Shown in pieces: positions 1-9,844 of a DNA stretch of 64,000 nucleotides (position 1 is its first letter; each line of letters opens with the position of its first letter). The notes below the pieces were generated by a model, which did no database searches, was not told where the DNA came from, and was given only the letters and a program-made list of their open reading frames with translations. This DNA is from Sandaracinus amylolyticus (GTDB lineage Bacteria > Myxococcota_A > Polyangia > Polyangiales > Sandaracinaceae). The DNA lies in NCBI RefSeq assembly GCF_021631985.1, contig NZ_CP070225.1:930001-994000 (forward strand). Direction: 5' to 3'. The translations under genes and the position numbers were made by a program.

Positions 1-106
1 CGCCCTCGGCCGCGGTCGTCGTGCCGGTGGTCTGCGCGGACGCGCGTGGAGCTGCGAGCGAGAGGACGAGCGCGGTCAGGAGCGAAAGCGAGGCGATGCG
101 AGTCAT
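1..106 (-). CDS. Secreted protein, 5' end only (signal peptide)
   Basis: Only the first 35 codons are inside the window; the gene runs leftward off the edge. Translation from the ATG at 106 gives a classic Sec signal peptide: Met-Thr-Arg, a hydrophobic core (IASLSLLTALVLSLAA), then an Ala-x-Ala-type cleavage region (PRASA-Q) followed by a Thr-rich mature start. AGGA lies about 11 bases upstream. The mature protein cannot be identified from this fragment. It lies 78 bases downstream of the stop of the next leftward gene, so it could be co-transcribed with that operon. Confidence 0.7.
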   Translation of the reverse strand, partial: MTRIASLSLLTALVLSLAAPRASAQTTGTTTAAEG

Positions 107-184
107 GGACGGGCATCCTAAGCGGGGACGCGGATCCCGTGGAAGAGGCGGCGCGAACGGCGTGTGCGCGCGCTCAAGCGGAGA

Positions 185-1036
185 TCAGACGTTGGGGATG
201 CGGACTTGCGATGCGAACGCAGCGCCGAGCGTCGTGACCGTCACGCACGCGAACATCGCCGCGAGCGCGAGCCAGAGCAGGAACGCGAGCGCACCGCGTC
301 GTGCGTCGATGCCCTGCATGCGCGAGACCGCGACGATCTGGATCCACGTCGACCAGACGCCGAACGCGAAGCCGATCGCACCGCCGAACGCGCCGACGAA
401 GGTGAGCGGCGAGACGATCGGGACGAGCGCCGCGGTGGCGCTCGCGTAGCAGAGCGCGCGCACGATCACGTGGTAGGGGCGCTGCAGCCCCCCGACGGCG
501 CGCAGGGCGATCCACCAGAACGACGCCGCGACGAACGTGCTCACGAAGAACACGAGCGGGGCGACCGCGAGCTGCGCGAGGAACGCCTCGTCCGATGCGG
601 CCCAGAGGAACTGGCGCATCACCGGATCGGCGCGCAGCTCGGCGCGCGTCTGCTCGGCGAACACGAGGTTCCAGCCGGTGCTCGAGGCGGCCCCGACGAG
701 GTGCAGCAGGAGCCCGAGCGCGACGGTGGGCGCGAGCGCGCGCTCGCGCGTGGGCTGCGAGAAGAACGCGTGCGGCTGGGTGATCACGCCGACGACGGTG
801 CGCACCAGGGCGCGCACGATGCCGAGCTCTCGGCGCTGCTCCCACGGGATGTGGCCGGCGCGCGACGACTCGCACGATGCGCACAGGACCTCGCCGTTCG
901 CGAGCACCTGCGTGCAGGCGACGCACGCGGCGCGCTGGCAGCGCGTGCAGGTCGCGTGGCCCGGACGATCGGGGTGCGTCGCGCAGCTCGCGGGATCGGG
1001 AGACGTCGAGGCGTCGAGCGGCGTGGGCGGGATCAC
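185..1036 (-). CDS. Zinc-finger (B-box-like) plus multi-TM Yip1-like membrane protein
   Basis: 283 residues from a GTG start that overlaps the upstream hydrolase stop by four bases (GTGA); no ATG fits better. The N-terminal ~60 residues carry a closely spaced Cys/His series (CATHP, HATCTRC, CVAC, CASC) typical of a B-box-type zinc-binding module. After residue ~75 come about five hydrophobic segments with the layout of Yip1-type membrane proteins. Zinc-finger/Yip1 combinations are common in myxobacteria, but no biochemical role can be read from the sequence. It is the third gene of an operon with thiO and the hydrolase. Family assignment is by pattern only. Confidence 0.75.
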   Translation of the reverse strand: MIPPTPLDASTSPDPASCATHPDRPGHATCTRCQRAACVACTQVLANGEVLCASCESSRAGHIPWEQRRELGIVRALVRTVVGVITQPHAFFSQPTRERALAPTVALGLLLHLVGAASSTGWNLVFAEQTRAELRADPVMRQFLWAASDEAFLAQLAVAPLVFFVSTFVAASFWWIALRAVGGLQRPYHVIVRALCYASATAALVPIVSPLTFVGAFGGAIGFAFGVWSTWIQIVAVSRMQGIDARRGALAFLLWLALAAMFACVTVTTLGAAFASQVRIPNV

Positions 1037-1923
1037 GCGGGCGATCCTGACGCCGTACGGCGGGTGTGCGCCAGCACGGCCTCGGCGAGCGCCGCGGCGC
1101 CGCGCCAGTGCATGTTGTGCCCGACGCCCGCGAGCTCGACCTCGTGGGCGTGCGGGATCGCGGCGACGCGCTCGGCGTGATCGGCGGTGCGGAAGCCGAG
1201 CTCGGTGCTCACGACCAGCACCGGGGCGTCGATGCGCGCGAGGAGCGCGCGGAAGCTCTCGGGGCGGAACACGCGAGGCGAGCTCGTCCGGTGCATCGGG
1301 TCGAAGCGCCACGCGAGCCCGCCTTCGACCACGCGCGTGCCCTTCTCGGCGAGGAAGCGCGCGTGCGCGGGATCGAGATCGGCGTTCTGGGTGAGCAGGC
1401 GCTTGGCCGCCTCGTCGAGATCGCGCATCGGGCGGGGCGTCGCGGCGCGCACCCGCGCGACCGAGGAGAGCCAGCCCGCGATGCGATCCGGCGCCGCCTC
1501 GAGCGCGATCGCGGGCGGACCGAGGCCCTCGCAGAGCGTGAGCGTGAGCAGGCCCGCGGGGCGGGTGCCCGCGTACATCGCGCTCGCGGTGCCGCCCATC
1601 GAGTGCCCGAGCCAGTGGTGCGGCGCGCCCTTCGTGAGGTGCGGCGCGAGCTCGACGAGATCGAGCAGGTAGTCTTCGAAGTGATAGTAGCCGCCGCGCC
1701 CGATCCACTCGGTGTCGCCGTGGCCGCGCCAGTCGAACGCGAGCACGCGATGTCCCGCGCGCGCGAGGTGCTGCGCGACGAAGTGGAAGCTCCATGCGTG
1801 ATCGAGGAAGCCGTGCGCGCACACGATCGGCGCGCCGCGCTCGTCGGGCGCGTCCCACTCCAGCACGCGGTGCGAGAGGCCGTTCGCGACGAAGCGCGAC
1901 TCGCGCGGAACGATCTCGCTCAC
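1033..1923 (-). CDS. Alpha/beta-fold hydrolase
   Basis: 296 residues from a GTG start overlapping the thiO stop (GTGA). Expected alpha/beta-hydrolase features are in order: oxyanion-hole motif AHGF at ~36-39, FDWRGHGD at ~63-70, nucleophile elbow GHSMGG with Ser near 108, and the catalytic His in GVGHNMHW near the C-terminus. Length is normal for a single-domain serine hydrolase (esterase, C-C hydrolase or haloperoxidase-like). Substrate is unknown. Tight coupling to thiO suggests co-expression, but no known pathway joins them. Confidence 0.85.
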   Translation of the reverse strand: MSEIVPRESRFVANGLSHRVLEWDAPDERGAPIVCAHGFLDHAWSFHFVAQHLARAGHRVLAFDWRGHGDTEWIGRGGYYHFEDYLLDLVELAPHLTKGAPHHWLGHSMGGTASAMYAGTRPAGLLTLTLCEGLGPPAIALEAAPDRIAGWLSSVARVRAATPRPMRDLDEAAKRLLTQNADLDPAHARFLAEKGTRVVEGGLAWRFDPMHRTSSPRVFRPESFRALLARIDAPVLVVSTELGFRTADHAERVAAIPHAHEVELAGVGHNMHWRGAAALAEAVLAHTRRTASGSPA

Positions 1924-3035
1924 GCCGTGCCTCGCGCGAAGCGACGCGGATCGAGCGCGGCCGCGTCGGGGATCGAGGTCGCACCCTCGGCGATCATCTC
2001 GGCGATCAGCACGGCGGTGAGCGGCGCGAGCAGGATGCCGTTGCGGTGGTGGCCGGTCGCGAGCCAGAGGCCCTCGGGGCCGGCGGGGCCGACCAGCGGG
2101 AGCTCGTCGGGGCTCGCGGGGCGGAAGTTCACCGCGCTGCTCACGAGGGGTGCGTCGGCGAGCGCGGGGAAGACGCGGGTGGCGCGCGCGATCACGGTCG
2201 CGACGCCGCCGAGCGTGACCTCTTTCGCGAAGCCCGCGTCCTCCATCGTCGCGCCGCACACGACGCGACCATCGGGGCGCGGCACGACGTAGCCGCCCGC
2301 GCCGAACACGATGCGCGATGCGATGCACGGGCGGCGCTCGGTGTGGACGAGCTGCCCGCGGATGGGGCGCACCACCTGCGCGGGCGCGGGCAGGCCGGGG
2401 ACGAGCGCGGTCCAGCTCCCCGCCGCGACGACGACGTGCCCCGCGTCGATGGTGCCGTCGTCGACCAGCACTCCGGTGATGCGTGCGCCCTCGGTGCGAA
2501 CGCCACGCACCGTGGCGCCCGAGCGGAATCGAGCGCCGGCGCGCTCGGCCGCGATCGCGAGCGCGCGCAGCAGCACCGGCGGCTCGACCTGGGCCTCCTC
2601 GGGGAGATCGATGGCGCCGCGCACCGCCGGGCCGAGCTCGGGCTCGCGCCGCCGCGCCTCGTCGGCGTCGAGGTGCTCGGCCGCCGCTCCGCCGTCGCGC
2701 AGCGAGCGTGCGCGCGACTCCAGGCGGTCTTCGTCGTCGGTGGCGACGATCATCGCGCCGCAGCGACGGAACCCCACGTCGACGCCGGCGCGCTCGCGCA
2801 GCTCTTCGGCCAGGCGCTCGTGGAGCTCGCGGCTGCGCACGCCGCAGCGGGTCGCGACGCCGGGCTCGCCGTGCTCGATGCGCGGCGCGAGGATGCCCGC
2901 AGCGACGCTCGACGCCTCGGCGCCCGGCACGCTGCGCTCCAGCACGACCGGGCGCAGGCCGCGCGTCGCGAGCCGCAGCGCGATCGCGCAGCCCATCACG
3001 CCTCCACCGATCACGACGACGTCGGGCGACGACAC
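1920..3035 (-). CDS. thiO: Glycine oxidase ThiO-type FAD-dependent oxidase
   Basis: 371 residues from GTG at 3035, close to the usual ThiO length. The start precedes the beta strand of the dinucleotide-binding fold (VVVIGGGVMGCAIAL, residues ~4-18), the GxGxxG motif that binds FAD. Other DAO-family landmarks: SSVAAGILAPRIEHGE near residue 45, VVAAGSWTALVPGL mid-protein, and the C-terminal ATGHHRNGILLAPLTA, the FAD/active-site loop of glycine oxidases. The known reaction is oxidation of glycine to iminoacetate for the thiazole of thiamine; other thi genes are not in view, so a sarcosine/D-amino-acid oxidase is a weaker alternative. First gene of a three-gene leftward operon. The ribosome binding site is weak. 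Confidence 0.85.
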   Translation of the reverse strand: MSSPDVVVIGGGVMGCAIALRLATRGLRPVVLERSVPGAEASSVAAGILAPRIEHGEPGVATRCGVRSRELHERLAEELRERAGVDVGFRRCGAMIVATDDEDRLESRARSLRDGGAAAEHLDADEARRREPELGPAVRGAIDLPEEAQVEPPVLLRALAIAAERAGARFRSGATVRGVRTEGARITGVLVDDGTIDAGHVVVAAGSWTALVPGLPAPAQVVRPIRGQLVHTERRPCIASRIVFGAGGYVVPRPDGRVVCGATMEDAGFAKEVTLGGVATVIARATRVFPALADAPLVSSAVNFRPASPDELPLVGPAGPEGLWLATGHHRNGILLAPLTAVLIAEMIAEGATSIPDAAALDPRRFARGTA

Positions 3036-3200
3036 GCGCGAGAAATGCGGCAGCGACCCCAGGGAGTCAATGCGTGCGGTCCACGCGGAATCGTCGGCGC
3101 CGACGTTGACGCACCGAGGGGCCCGTGTTGCGATCGGCACAGCGAGCACCGGGGGGTCGGCGTGCTCGCACCCGTCGTCGCTTCTGCCGGAGCATCCGAC

Positions 3201-6200
3201 ATGACGAAGCGTGCTCGTCTCGCTTTCCTCGCGTTCTCGTTCTCCGTCGCGCTCGCGCCTTCGTCGGTGCGCGCCCAGGTCGCTCCACGCATCGCGATCG
3301 CGTTCGACACGTCGGGCTCGATGGCGCTCGACCTCGACGGCACGCCGACCTTCGGCGACGGCGTGATGACGGGCTGCACGCGGCGCACGTCGGGCAGCTA
3401 CGAGTACTGGTGCGGCGACAACTGCACCGCGGGCATCGACACGAATTGCGACGGCCTCGAGAACGACAGCCGCATGTACGTCGCGAAGGAGGCGCTGCGG
3501 AACATCCTCTTCGCGTACGGCGACGTCGACTGGGCGCTCGCGCGCTTCCCGCAGACGCAGCAGGCCGACGTCAGCTGCGCGACGATCAACGACCTCGAGT
3601 GCAACAACCCGATCTCGCTCACGTCGTACGGCAACCCGCAGTGCAACACGGGCAACGCGATCCCGAGCGGCTCGTGCCCGTACGACTGGGAGGCGCAGTG
3701 GCCGGTCGCGTGTCGTCCCGACACCGGATCGTTCCCGGACTTCGAGACGTGGCGCACGGGCGATCCCGAGGTCTGCGTGAGCTACGCGGGCGGATGCACC
3801 GCGGGCACGCGCACGGGTGACTGGCTCGTCGACTTCCCGGGCGTCGGCGCGTTCGCGAACCTCAGCAACCAGTACGCGCTGCTGAGCTGGCTCGACGGAC
3901 AGGAGACGAGCTTCCGCACGTCGACGACCACCGGCAACTTCTGTCAGGCCGCGACCGGCGGCGACTGCGAGCTGCGCCCGAGCGGTCCGACGCCGCTCGG
4001 CGGATTGCTGAGCACGGTGAGCAGCCAGATCACGCCGCTGCGCAGCAGCGATCCCATCGCGAGCTGCCGGCCGTACTCGGTGATCCTGATCACCGACGGC
4101 GCGCAGTCGTCGCAGTGCTCGCCGAACAACCCGGCGACCGTCGCCGCGACGATGCGCAGCAACGGCATCCTGACGTACGTCGTCGGGCTCGCGATCGACT
4201 CGGGCTCGCGCGCGTCGCTGAACGCGATCGCGACGTCGGGCGGGACCGACGCGGGCTCGGCCGGCGGCGACACCGCGTACTTCGCGGACGACCCGTACAC
4301 GCTCAGCGCGGGCCTCGCGGAGATCGTGCAGCGCAGCTTGCGCTTCGAGACCTGCAACGGCGCGGACGACGACTGCGACACGCGGATCGACGAGGGCGTC
4401 ACGAACGCCTGCGGTGGCTGCGGCGCGGTGCCCGCCGAGGCCTGCAACACGCGCGACGACGACTGCGACGGACGCACCGACGAGGGCGTGTCGAACGCGT
4501 GCGGGCGCTGCGGCGCGGTGCCGAGCGAGACGTGCAACCGCAGCGACGACGACTGCGACGGCGCGATCGACGAGGGCGTGTGCGGCGGGTGCACGCCGAC
4601 CACGGAGATCTGCGACAACCTCGACAACGACTGCGACACGCGGATCGACGAGTCGCTCACCCGCAGCTGCGGCGTGATGGTCGGTCGCTGCACCACGGGC
4701 ACGCAGACCTGCACCGCAGGCGCGTGGGGCACGTGCAGCGGCATCGGGCCGACGACCGAGAGCTGCAACGACGTCGACGACGACTGCGACGGGATCGTCG
4801 ACGGCATGAGCGAGGCGTGCGGCTCGAGCGTCGGCGCGTGTCGGCCGGGCACGCGCGTGTGCACCGCGGGCAGCTTCGGGACGTGCACCGGCGGCGTGGG
4901 ACCGACGAGCGAGCTCTGCAACGGCGCGGACGACGACTGCGACACGCGCACCGACGAGAGCCCGAGCGGCGTCGGCGGGACGTGCGGCTCGTCGATCGGC
5001 GAGTGCGATCCCGGCACCGTGCAGTGCACGGCGGGCGCGCTCACCTGCGTCGGCGGCACGAGCCCGGGCGCCGAGTCCTGCAACGGGCGCGACGACGACT
5101 GCGACGGTCGCACCGACGAGGGCCTGCCCACGATGGGCCCGTGCGGCTCGAGCACCGGCGAGTGCCGGCCCGGCGTGCGCACCTGCGTCGCGGGCACGTA
5201 CCAGTGCGTCGGGGCGCGCGGACCGACCGCGGAGCTCTGCAACGCGCGCGACGACGACTGCGACACCCGCACCGACGAGGGCAACCCCGGCGGCGGGCTC
5301 GCGTGCGGCACCGCGACGGGCGAGTGCGAGGTCGGCACCAGCGCATGCACCGGCGGGACGCTCACGTGCAGCGGTGGTCGCGGGCCGACGACCGAAGCGT
5401 GCAACACGCGCGACGACGACTGCGACGGGCTGGTCGACGAGGGCAATCCCGGCGGCGGCGCGGCGTGCGGCGCGACCGACGAGGGCCTCTGCGAGCGCGG
5501 CGCGCTCGCGTGCATGGGCGGCGCGCTGGTGTGCATCGGTGAGGTCGGGCCGAGCCCCGAGCTCTGCGACGGGCTCGACAACGACTGCGACGGGATGGTC
5601 GACGACGGCAACCCCGAGGGCGGCGCGCCGTGCGGCGACGACACCGGCGAGTGCGCGCCGGGCACCACGCTGTGCGTCGGCGGAACGCTCACCTGCACCG
5701 GCGGTCGCGGCCCGGTCGCCGAGACGTGCAATGCGCTCGACGACGACTGCGACACGCTCGTGGACGAGGGCACGGGGCTCGGCGAGGCGTGCGGGACCGA
5801 CGTCGGCGAGTGCGTGCCCGGCTTCAACGCGTGCGAGGACGGCGCGGTGGTCTGTCGCGGCGGCATCGGGCCGAGCGAGGAGACGTGCAACGCGCTCGAC
5901 GACGACTGCGACGGCGGGATCGACGAGGGGCTCGACTCGAGCGGGCCCTGCGGCGTCGACGAGGGCCTGTGCATGGCGGGCATGCTCGTGTGCTCGGGCG
6001 GGGTCGAGATCTGCGACGGCTCGACCGGACCGACGCCCGAGGGCTGCGACTGCGAGGACAACGACTGCGACGGCGAGACCGACGAGGCGCCGCCCGAGGG
6101 CTCGCTCTGCCCCGCGGGCTCGGCGTGCGTGGAGTGCCAGTGCGCGCTGCCGTGCGTGACGACCGAGTTCGGCAACACGTGCCCGACCGGCCGCACGCCG

Positions 6201-9200
6201 TTCGTCGCGGACGGCGTCTGTCACTGCGTCGCGCCGCGCTGCGAGCCCGCGACGTGCGCGGGCGAGACGATCACGCGCAGCGGCGCGACGCTCTGCGCGC
6301 CCGAGGCCGAAGGCGGCCCGCCCTGCGTGTGCCGCAACAACACGTGCACGTTCGCGTGCGACGGCGTGCTCTGCGAGGGCGGCACGACGTGCGAGCCGCG
6401 CACCGGACGCTGCGTCGAGGACAGCTGTCGCGTGAGCGGGTGCGAGCCCGGGACGATCTGCGACGTCACGATCGGCGACTGCGTCCCCGATCCCTGCGAG
6501 GGCGTGACGTGCGACGCGGGCGAAGCGTGCCGCGCGGGCACGTGCGAGCCGAGCTGCGCGACGGTGACGTGCGACGAGGACGAGCGCTGCGCGAGCGGCG
6601 TGTGCGTCGCCGATCCCTGCGTCGAGACGAGCTGCGGCGACGGAGAGGTCTGCGACCCGAGCGACGGCAGCTGCGTCACCGACGCGTGCGAGGGCGTGAC
6701 CTGCCCGTCGATGACCGAGTGCGACCCGCTGACCGGCGACTGCGAGGCCGACCCGTGCATCGGGCTGCACTGCCCCGAGGGCGAGACGTGCGAGGCGGGC
6801 GAGTGCGTGCGCGAGGTGGAGCGCCCGGATGCGGGCGTCGACGCCGGTGTGGACGCGGGCATCGACGCGGGCCCGGGCGACGAGGACGACGAGACGCGCG
6901 TGCTCGCGGCGGGCGGCGGCGGCTGCATCTGCGGGGTCGGCGCGGGCGCGGATCGCAGCGATCCGAGCGGCGGCGCGATCGCGCTGCTCGCGCTGCTCGG
7001 GCTCGTGATCGCGATGCGTCGTCGCGGCGTGCAGGGGAGGGCGCGCGCGTGGCGCCCTTTCGCGCTCGCGATCGTCGCGCTCGCAGCGACGACGGGCTGT
7101 GACGTCGAGCCCTACTGCCTGACCTGCGACGACGAGGCGGGCGACGCGGGGCCCCTCGGCGGCGATGCCGGGCGCGACGCGGGTGGCACCGATGGCGGGC
7201 CGCGCGACGCCGGGCCGCCCGACGCGCCCGTCGACGCGGGGTGCACGCCGGGCGCGCCCGAGCTCTGCAACGGGCACGACGACGACTGCGACGAGACCGT
7301 CGACGAGGGCTTCGACACCCAGAGCGACGAGATGAACTGCGGCGCGTGCGGCGCGATCTGCGCGCCGCCGGGCGCGTTCGGCGCGTGCGTCGAGGGCGAG
7401 TGCACGATCGAGCGCTGCGACGTCTTTCGTTACGATCGCGATCCCGCGATCCCCGGGTGCGAGACGCGGTGCATGCCCAGCGCGACCGACGACTCGCGCT
7501 GTGATCGACAGGACAACGACTGCGACTTCGTCGTCGACGAGAACGTCGATCTGCAGAACGACGGATCGAACTGCGGCGTCTGCGGCCGCACCTGTCGCTT
7601 CGTGCGCGCGTCGGCGACCTGCATGGCGGGCACGTGCACGATCGGCCAGTGCGAGCCGGGCTTCGTGAACCTCGATCGCAACCCGGCGAACGGCTGCGAG
7701 TACGCGTGCGTGCCGGCGACGCCTGCCGTCGAGGCGTGCAACGCGCGCGACGACGACTGCGACGGGACGATCGACGAGGGCGATCCCGGCGGCGGTGGAT
7801 CGTGCGGCACCGACGCCGGCGAGTGCGCGTTCGGCACCCTGCACTGCATGGCGGGCCGCGTGACGTGCACCGGCGGCGTGTCTCCCGCGCTCGAGGCGTG
7901 CGACGGACAGGACGACGACTGCGACGGCAGGGTCGACGAGAACAACCCCGAGGGCGGTCGTCTCTGCGGCAGCTCGGTCGGCGTGTGCGTCGCGGGCCGG
8001 CAGCAGTGCGTGTCGGGCGCGCTGCAGTGCGTGGGCGCGAGCAGCGGCGGCGCGGAGCAGTGCAACGGCCTCGACGACGACTGCGACATGGCGATCGACG
8101 AGAGCAACCCCGGTGGGGGCGGCGCGTGCGGCACCGCGGTCGGCGAGTGCAGCGCCGGCACGCGGCAGTGCCGAGGCGGCGTGCTGGTCTGCGAGGGCGG
8201 TATCGGCGCGGCGACCGAGACGTGCAACGGTCGCGACGACGACTGCGACTCGCGCACCGACGAGGGCAATCCCGGCGGCGGCGGCACGTGCGGCAGCGAC
8301 GTCGGCGCGTGCAATCCCGGCACGCTCACGTGCACCGGCGGCACCCTGACGTGCACCGGCGCGACGGGCGCGATCGCGGAGGCGTGCAACGGCCTCGACG
8401 ACGACTGCGACGGCGCGATCGACAACGGCAATCCGGGCGGCGGTGCCGCGTGCGGCACGTCCACCGGCGAGTGCAACGCGGGCTCGCTCACGTGCTCGGG
8501 CGGCGCGCTCGTGTGCACCGGCGCGACGGGCCCGACCCTCGAGACGTGCAACACGCGCGACGACGACTGCGACGCGACGACCGACGAGGGCTTCGCGCTC
8601 GCGACCGACGTGCGCAACTGCGGGATGTGCGGGCGCATCTGCACGTTCCCCAACGCGATCCCGCGGTGCGCGAGCGGGACGTGCGGGATCCTCGCGTGCC
8701 AGGCGGGCTTCGTGGACGCGAACGGCACGCTGAGCGACGGATGCGAATTCGCGTGCACGCCCTCGGGCGCCGAGATCTGCAACGGGCGCGACGACGACTG
8801 CGATCGACGCACCGACGAGGGCGTCACCGCGCCCGCCAACTTCTGCAATCCGAACGGCGTGTGCGCGGGGACCAGCGCGACGTGCAGCGGCGCGACCGGC
8901 TGGACCTGCGCGTACCCCGCGACGCACGAGACCACCGAGACGCGCTGCGACCGTCTCGACAACGACTGCGACGGGCAGGTCGACGAGCCCTTCCCGGGCA
9001 TCGGGACGAGCTGCGGCAACGGCGTCGGCGAGTGTCGTCGCACCGGCATGATCGCGTGCAACGCGGCGGGCACCGGCACGCTCTGCACCGCCGCTGCGGC
9101 GGGCTCGCCCACCAGCGAGGCGTGCAACGATCGCGACGACGACTGCGACGGACGCACCGACGAGCAGATCGCGGCATCGCAGATCCCGACCGTCGACGTC

Positions 9201-9818
9201 CCGCGCTCGACCGGGAGCGGCACGGTGCGCGTGATGGCCTACGAGGCGTCGCGCGCGGATGCGACCGCGACCTCGCAGGGACAGGCGTCGCGCGTCGCGT
9301 GCTCGAGGCCCGGCGTGCTGCCGTGGACGACGGTCACGTGGGCCGAGGCGAACGCCGCGTGCTGCGCGCTCAACGCGAGCGGCACCTGCGCCGCGGGCGG
9401 CACGGGATGGCGCCTCTGCGACGCCGAGGACTGGGAGAACGCGTGCGAGGGCCCGGCGGGCAACTGCACGTGGGGCTACGCGAGCGCGTGCACGACGTCG
9501 TCGCGCCTGACGTGCAACGGCGAGGAGCACGACAGCGCGTCGGGCACGGCGGGCGATCAGGACGCGCTCTTCACGACCGCGAGCAGCACGTTCCCGATGT
9601 GTTACGCGAGCTGGGGCGCGGCGACGACGGCGCGCATCTACGATCTCTCGGGCAACGTGAAGGAGTGGACGTACACCGAGGTCTCGTCCGGCGTGCACCA
9701 GATCCGCGGCGGCGCGTACTCGAACGTCGAGGGCGGCAGGACGTGCCAGTTCGACTTCTCGGTCGGCGGCGCGACGTTCTCGTTCCCGAACACCGGATTC
9801 CGCTGCTGCATGTACTGA
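3201..9818 (+). CDS. Giant surface protein: vWA + MopE-type metal-binding repeats + MYXO-CTERM + second repeat array + sulfatase-modifying-factor fold
   Basis: 2205 residues from ATG 3201, beginning with a signal peptide (MTKRARLAFLAFSFSVALA). A von Willebrand A-like domain follows, with MIDAS sequence DTSGSM near residue 36 and VILITDGAQ near 294. From ~385 there are 13 copies of the CNxxDDDCDxxxDEG motif (Pfam 'putative metal-binding motif', MopE type), then EGF-like Cys-rich repeats (~965-1207), an Asp/Ala/Gly linker and a MYXO-CTERM-like tag. The frame does not stop: a lipoprotein-like leader ending in TTGC (Cys ~1300) follows, then 11 more repeats and a C-terminal formylglycine-generating-enzyme-like domain (DLSGNVKEWT, RGGAYSN, GFRCC; ~1990-2205). 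Either one fused protein or two proteins with an internal start at 7014. Probably calcium- or metal-binding, cell-surface; function unknown. Confidence 0.8.
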   Translation: MTKRARLAFLAFSFSVALAPSSVRAQVAPRIAIAFDTSGSMALDLDGTPTFGDGVMTGCTRRTSGSYEYWCGDNCTAGIDTNCDGLENDSRMYVAKEALRNILFAYGDVDWALARFPQTQQADVSCATINDLECNNPISLTSYGNPQCNTGNAIPSGSCPYDWEAQWPVACRPDTGSFPDFETWRTGDPEVCVSYAGGCTAGTRTGDWLVDFPGVGAFANLSNQYALLSWLDGQETSFRTSTTTGNFCQAATGGDCELRPSGPTPLGGLLSTVSSQITPLRSSDPIASCRPYSVILITDGAQSSQCSPNNPATVAATMRSNGILTYVVGLAIDSGSRASLNAIATSGGTDAGSAGGDTAYFADDPYTLSAGLAEIVQRSLRFETCNGADDDCDTRIDEGVTNACGGCGAVPAEACNTRDDDCDGRTDEGVSNACGRCGAVPSETCNRSDDDCDGAIDEGVCGGCTPTTEICDNLDNDCDTRIDESLTRSCGVMVGRCTTGTQTCTAGAWGTCSGIGPTTESCNDVDDDCDGIVDGMSEACGSSVGACRPGTRVCTAGSFGTCTGGVGPTSELCNGADDDCDTRTDESPSGVGGTCGSSIGECDPGTVQCTAGALTCVGGTSPGAESCNGRDDDCDGRTDEGLPTMGPCGSSTGECRPGVRTCVAGTYQCVGARGPTAELCNARDDDCDTRTDEGNPGGGLACGTATGECEVGTSACTGGTLTCSGGRGPTTEACNTRDDDCDGLVDEGNPGGGAACGATDEGLCERGALACMGGALVCIGEVGPSPELCDGLDNDCDGMVDDGNPEGGAPCGDDTGECAPGTTLCVGGTLTCTGGRGPVAETCNALDDDCDTLVDEGTGLGEACGTDVGECVPGFNACEDGAVVCRGGIGPSEETCNALDDDCDGGIDEGLDSSGPCGVDEGLCMAGMLVCSGGVEICDGSTGPTPEGCDCEDNDCDGETDEAPPEGSLCPAGSACVECQCALPCVTTEFGNTCPTGRTPFVADGVCHCVAPRCEPATCAGETITRSGATLCAPEAEGGPPCVCRNNTCTFACDGVLCEGGTTCEPRTGRCVEDSCRVSGCEPGTICDVTIGDCVPDPCEGVTCDAGEACRAGTCEPSCATVTCDEDERCASGVCVADPCVETSCGDGEVCDPSDGSCVTDACEGVTCPSMTECDPLTGDCEADPCIGLHCPEGETCEAGECVREVERPDAGVDAGVDAGIDAGPGDEDDETRVLAAGGGGCICGVGAGADRSDPSGGAIALLALLGLVIAMRRRGVQGRARAWRPFALAIVALAATTGCDVEPYCLTCDDEAGDAGPLGGDAGRDAGGTDGGPRDAGPPDAPVDAGCTPGAPELCNGHDDDCDETVDEGFDTQSDEMNCGACGAICAPPGAFGACVEGECTIERCDVFRYDRDPAIPGCETRCMPSATDDSRCDRQDNDCDFVVDENVDLQNDGSNCGVCGRTCRFVRASATCMAGTCTIGQCEPGFVNLDRNPANGCEYACVPATPAVEACNARDDDCDGTIDEGDPGGGGSCGTDAGECAFGTLHCMAGRVTCTGGVSPALEACDGQDDDCDGRVDENNPEGGRLCGSSVGVCVAGRQQCVSGALQCVGASSGGAEQCNGLDDDCDMAIDESNPGGGGACGTAVGECSAGTRQCRGGVLVCEGGIGAATETCNGRDDDCDSRTDEGNPGGGGTCGSDVGACNPGTLTCTGGTLTCTGATGAIAEACNGLDDDCDGAIDNGNPGGGAACGTSTGECNAGSLTCSGGALVCTGATGPTLETCNTRDDDCDATTDEGFALATDVRNCGMCGRICTFPNAIPRCASGTCGILACQAGFVDANGTLSDGCEFACTPSGAEICNGRDDDCDRRTDEGVTAPANFCNPNGVCAGTSATCSGATGWTCAYPATHETTETRCDRLDNDCDGQVDEPFPGIGTSCGNGVGECRRTGMIACNAAGTGTLCTAAAAGSPTSEACNDRDDDCDGRTDEQIAASQIPTVDVPRSTGSGTVRVMAYEASRADATATSQGQASRVACSRPGVLPWTTVTWAEANAACCALNASGTCAAGGTGWRLCDAEDWENACEGPAGNCTWGYASACTTSSRLTCNGEEHDSASGTAGDQDALFTTASSTFPMCYASWGAATTARIYDLSGNVKEWTYTEVSSGVHQIRGGAYSNVEGGRTCQFDFSVGGATFSFPNTGFRCCMY
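6910..7100 (+). other. In-frame junction: MYXO-CTERM tag running into a lipoprotein leader
   Basis: Inside the giant frame, GGGGCICGVGAGA, a hydrophobic stretch (GGAIALLALLGLVIA) and MRRR form a recognisable MYXO-CTERM tail, which normally ends a protein. Here, with no stop codon, the frame continues as RAWRPFALAIVALAATTGC, which reads like a lipoprotein signal with its lipobox Cys at 7098-7100. The in-frame ATG at 7014 could start a second protein. An SD-like GGGGAGG at 7034-7040 sits after both possible in-frame starts (ATG 7014, GTG 7029) and so does not support either. Confidence 0.6.
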
Positions 9819-9844
9819 GTGGCCCGCTGAAGAGAACAGGAACA

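Noticed and set aside
4354-9170. CRISPR-like regular repetition
   Set aside because: The periodicity comes from protein-level CNxxDDDCDxxxDEG repeats with diverged DNA and varied spacing; no CRISPR array or cas gene is present in the window.
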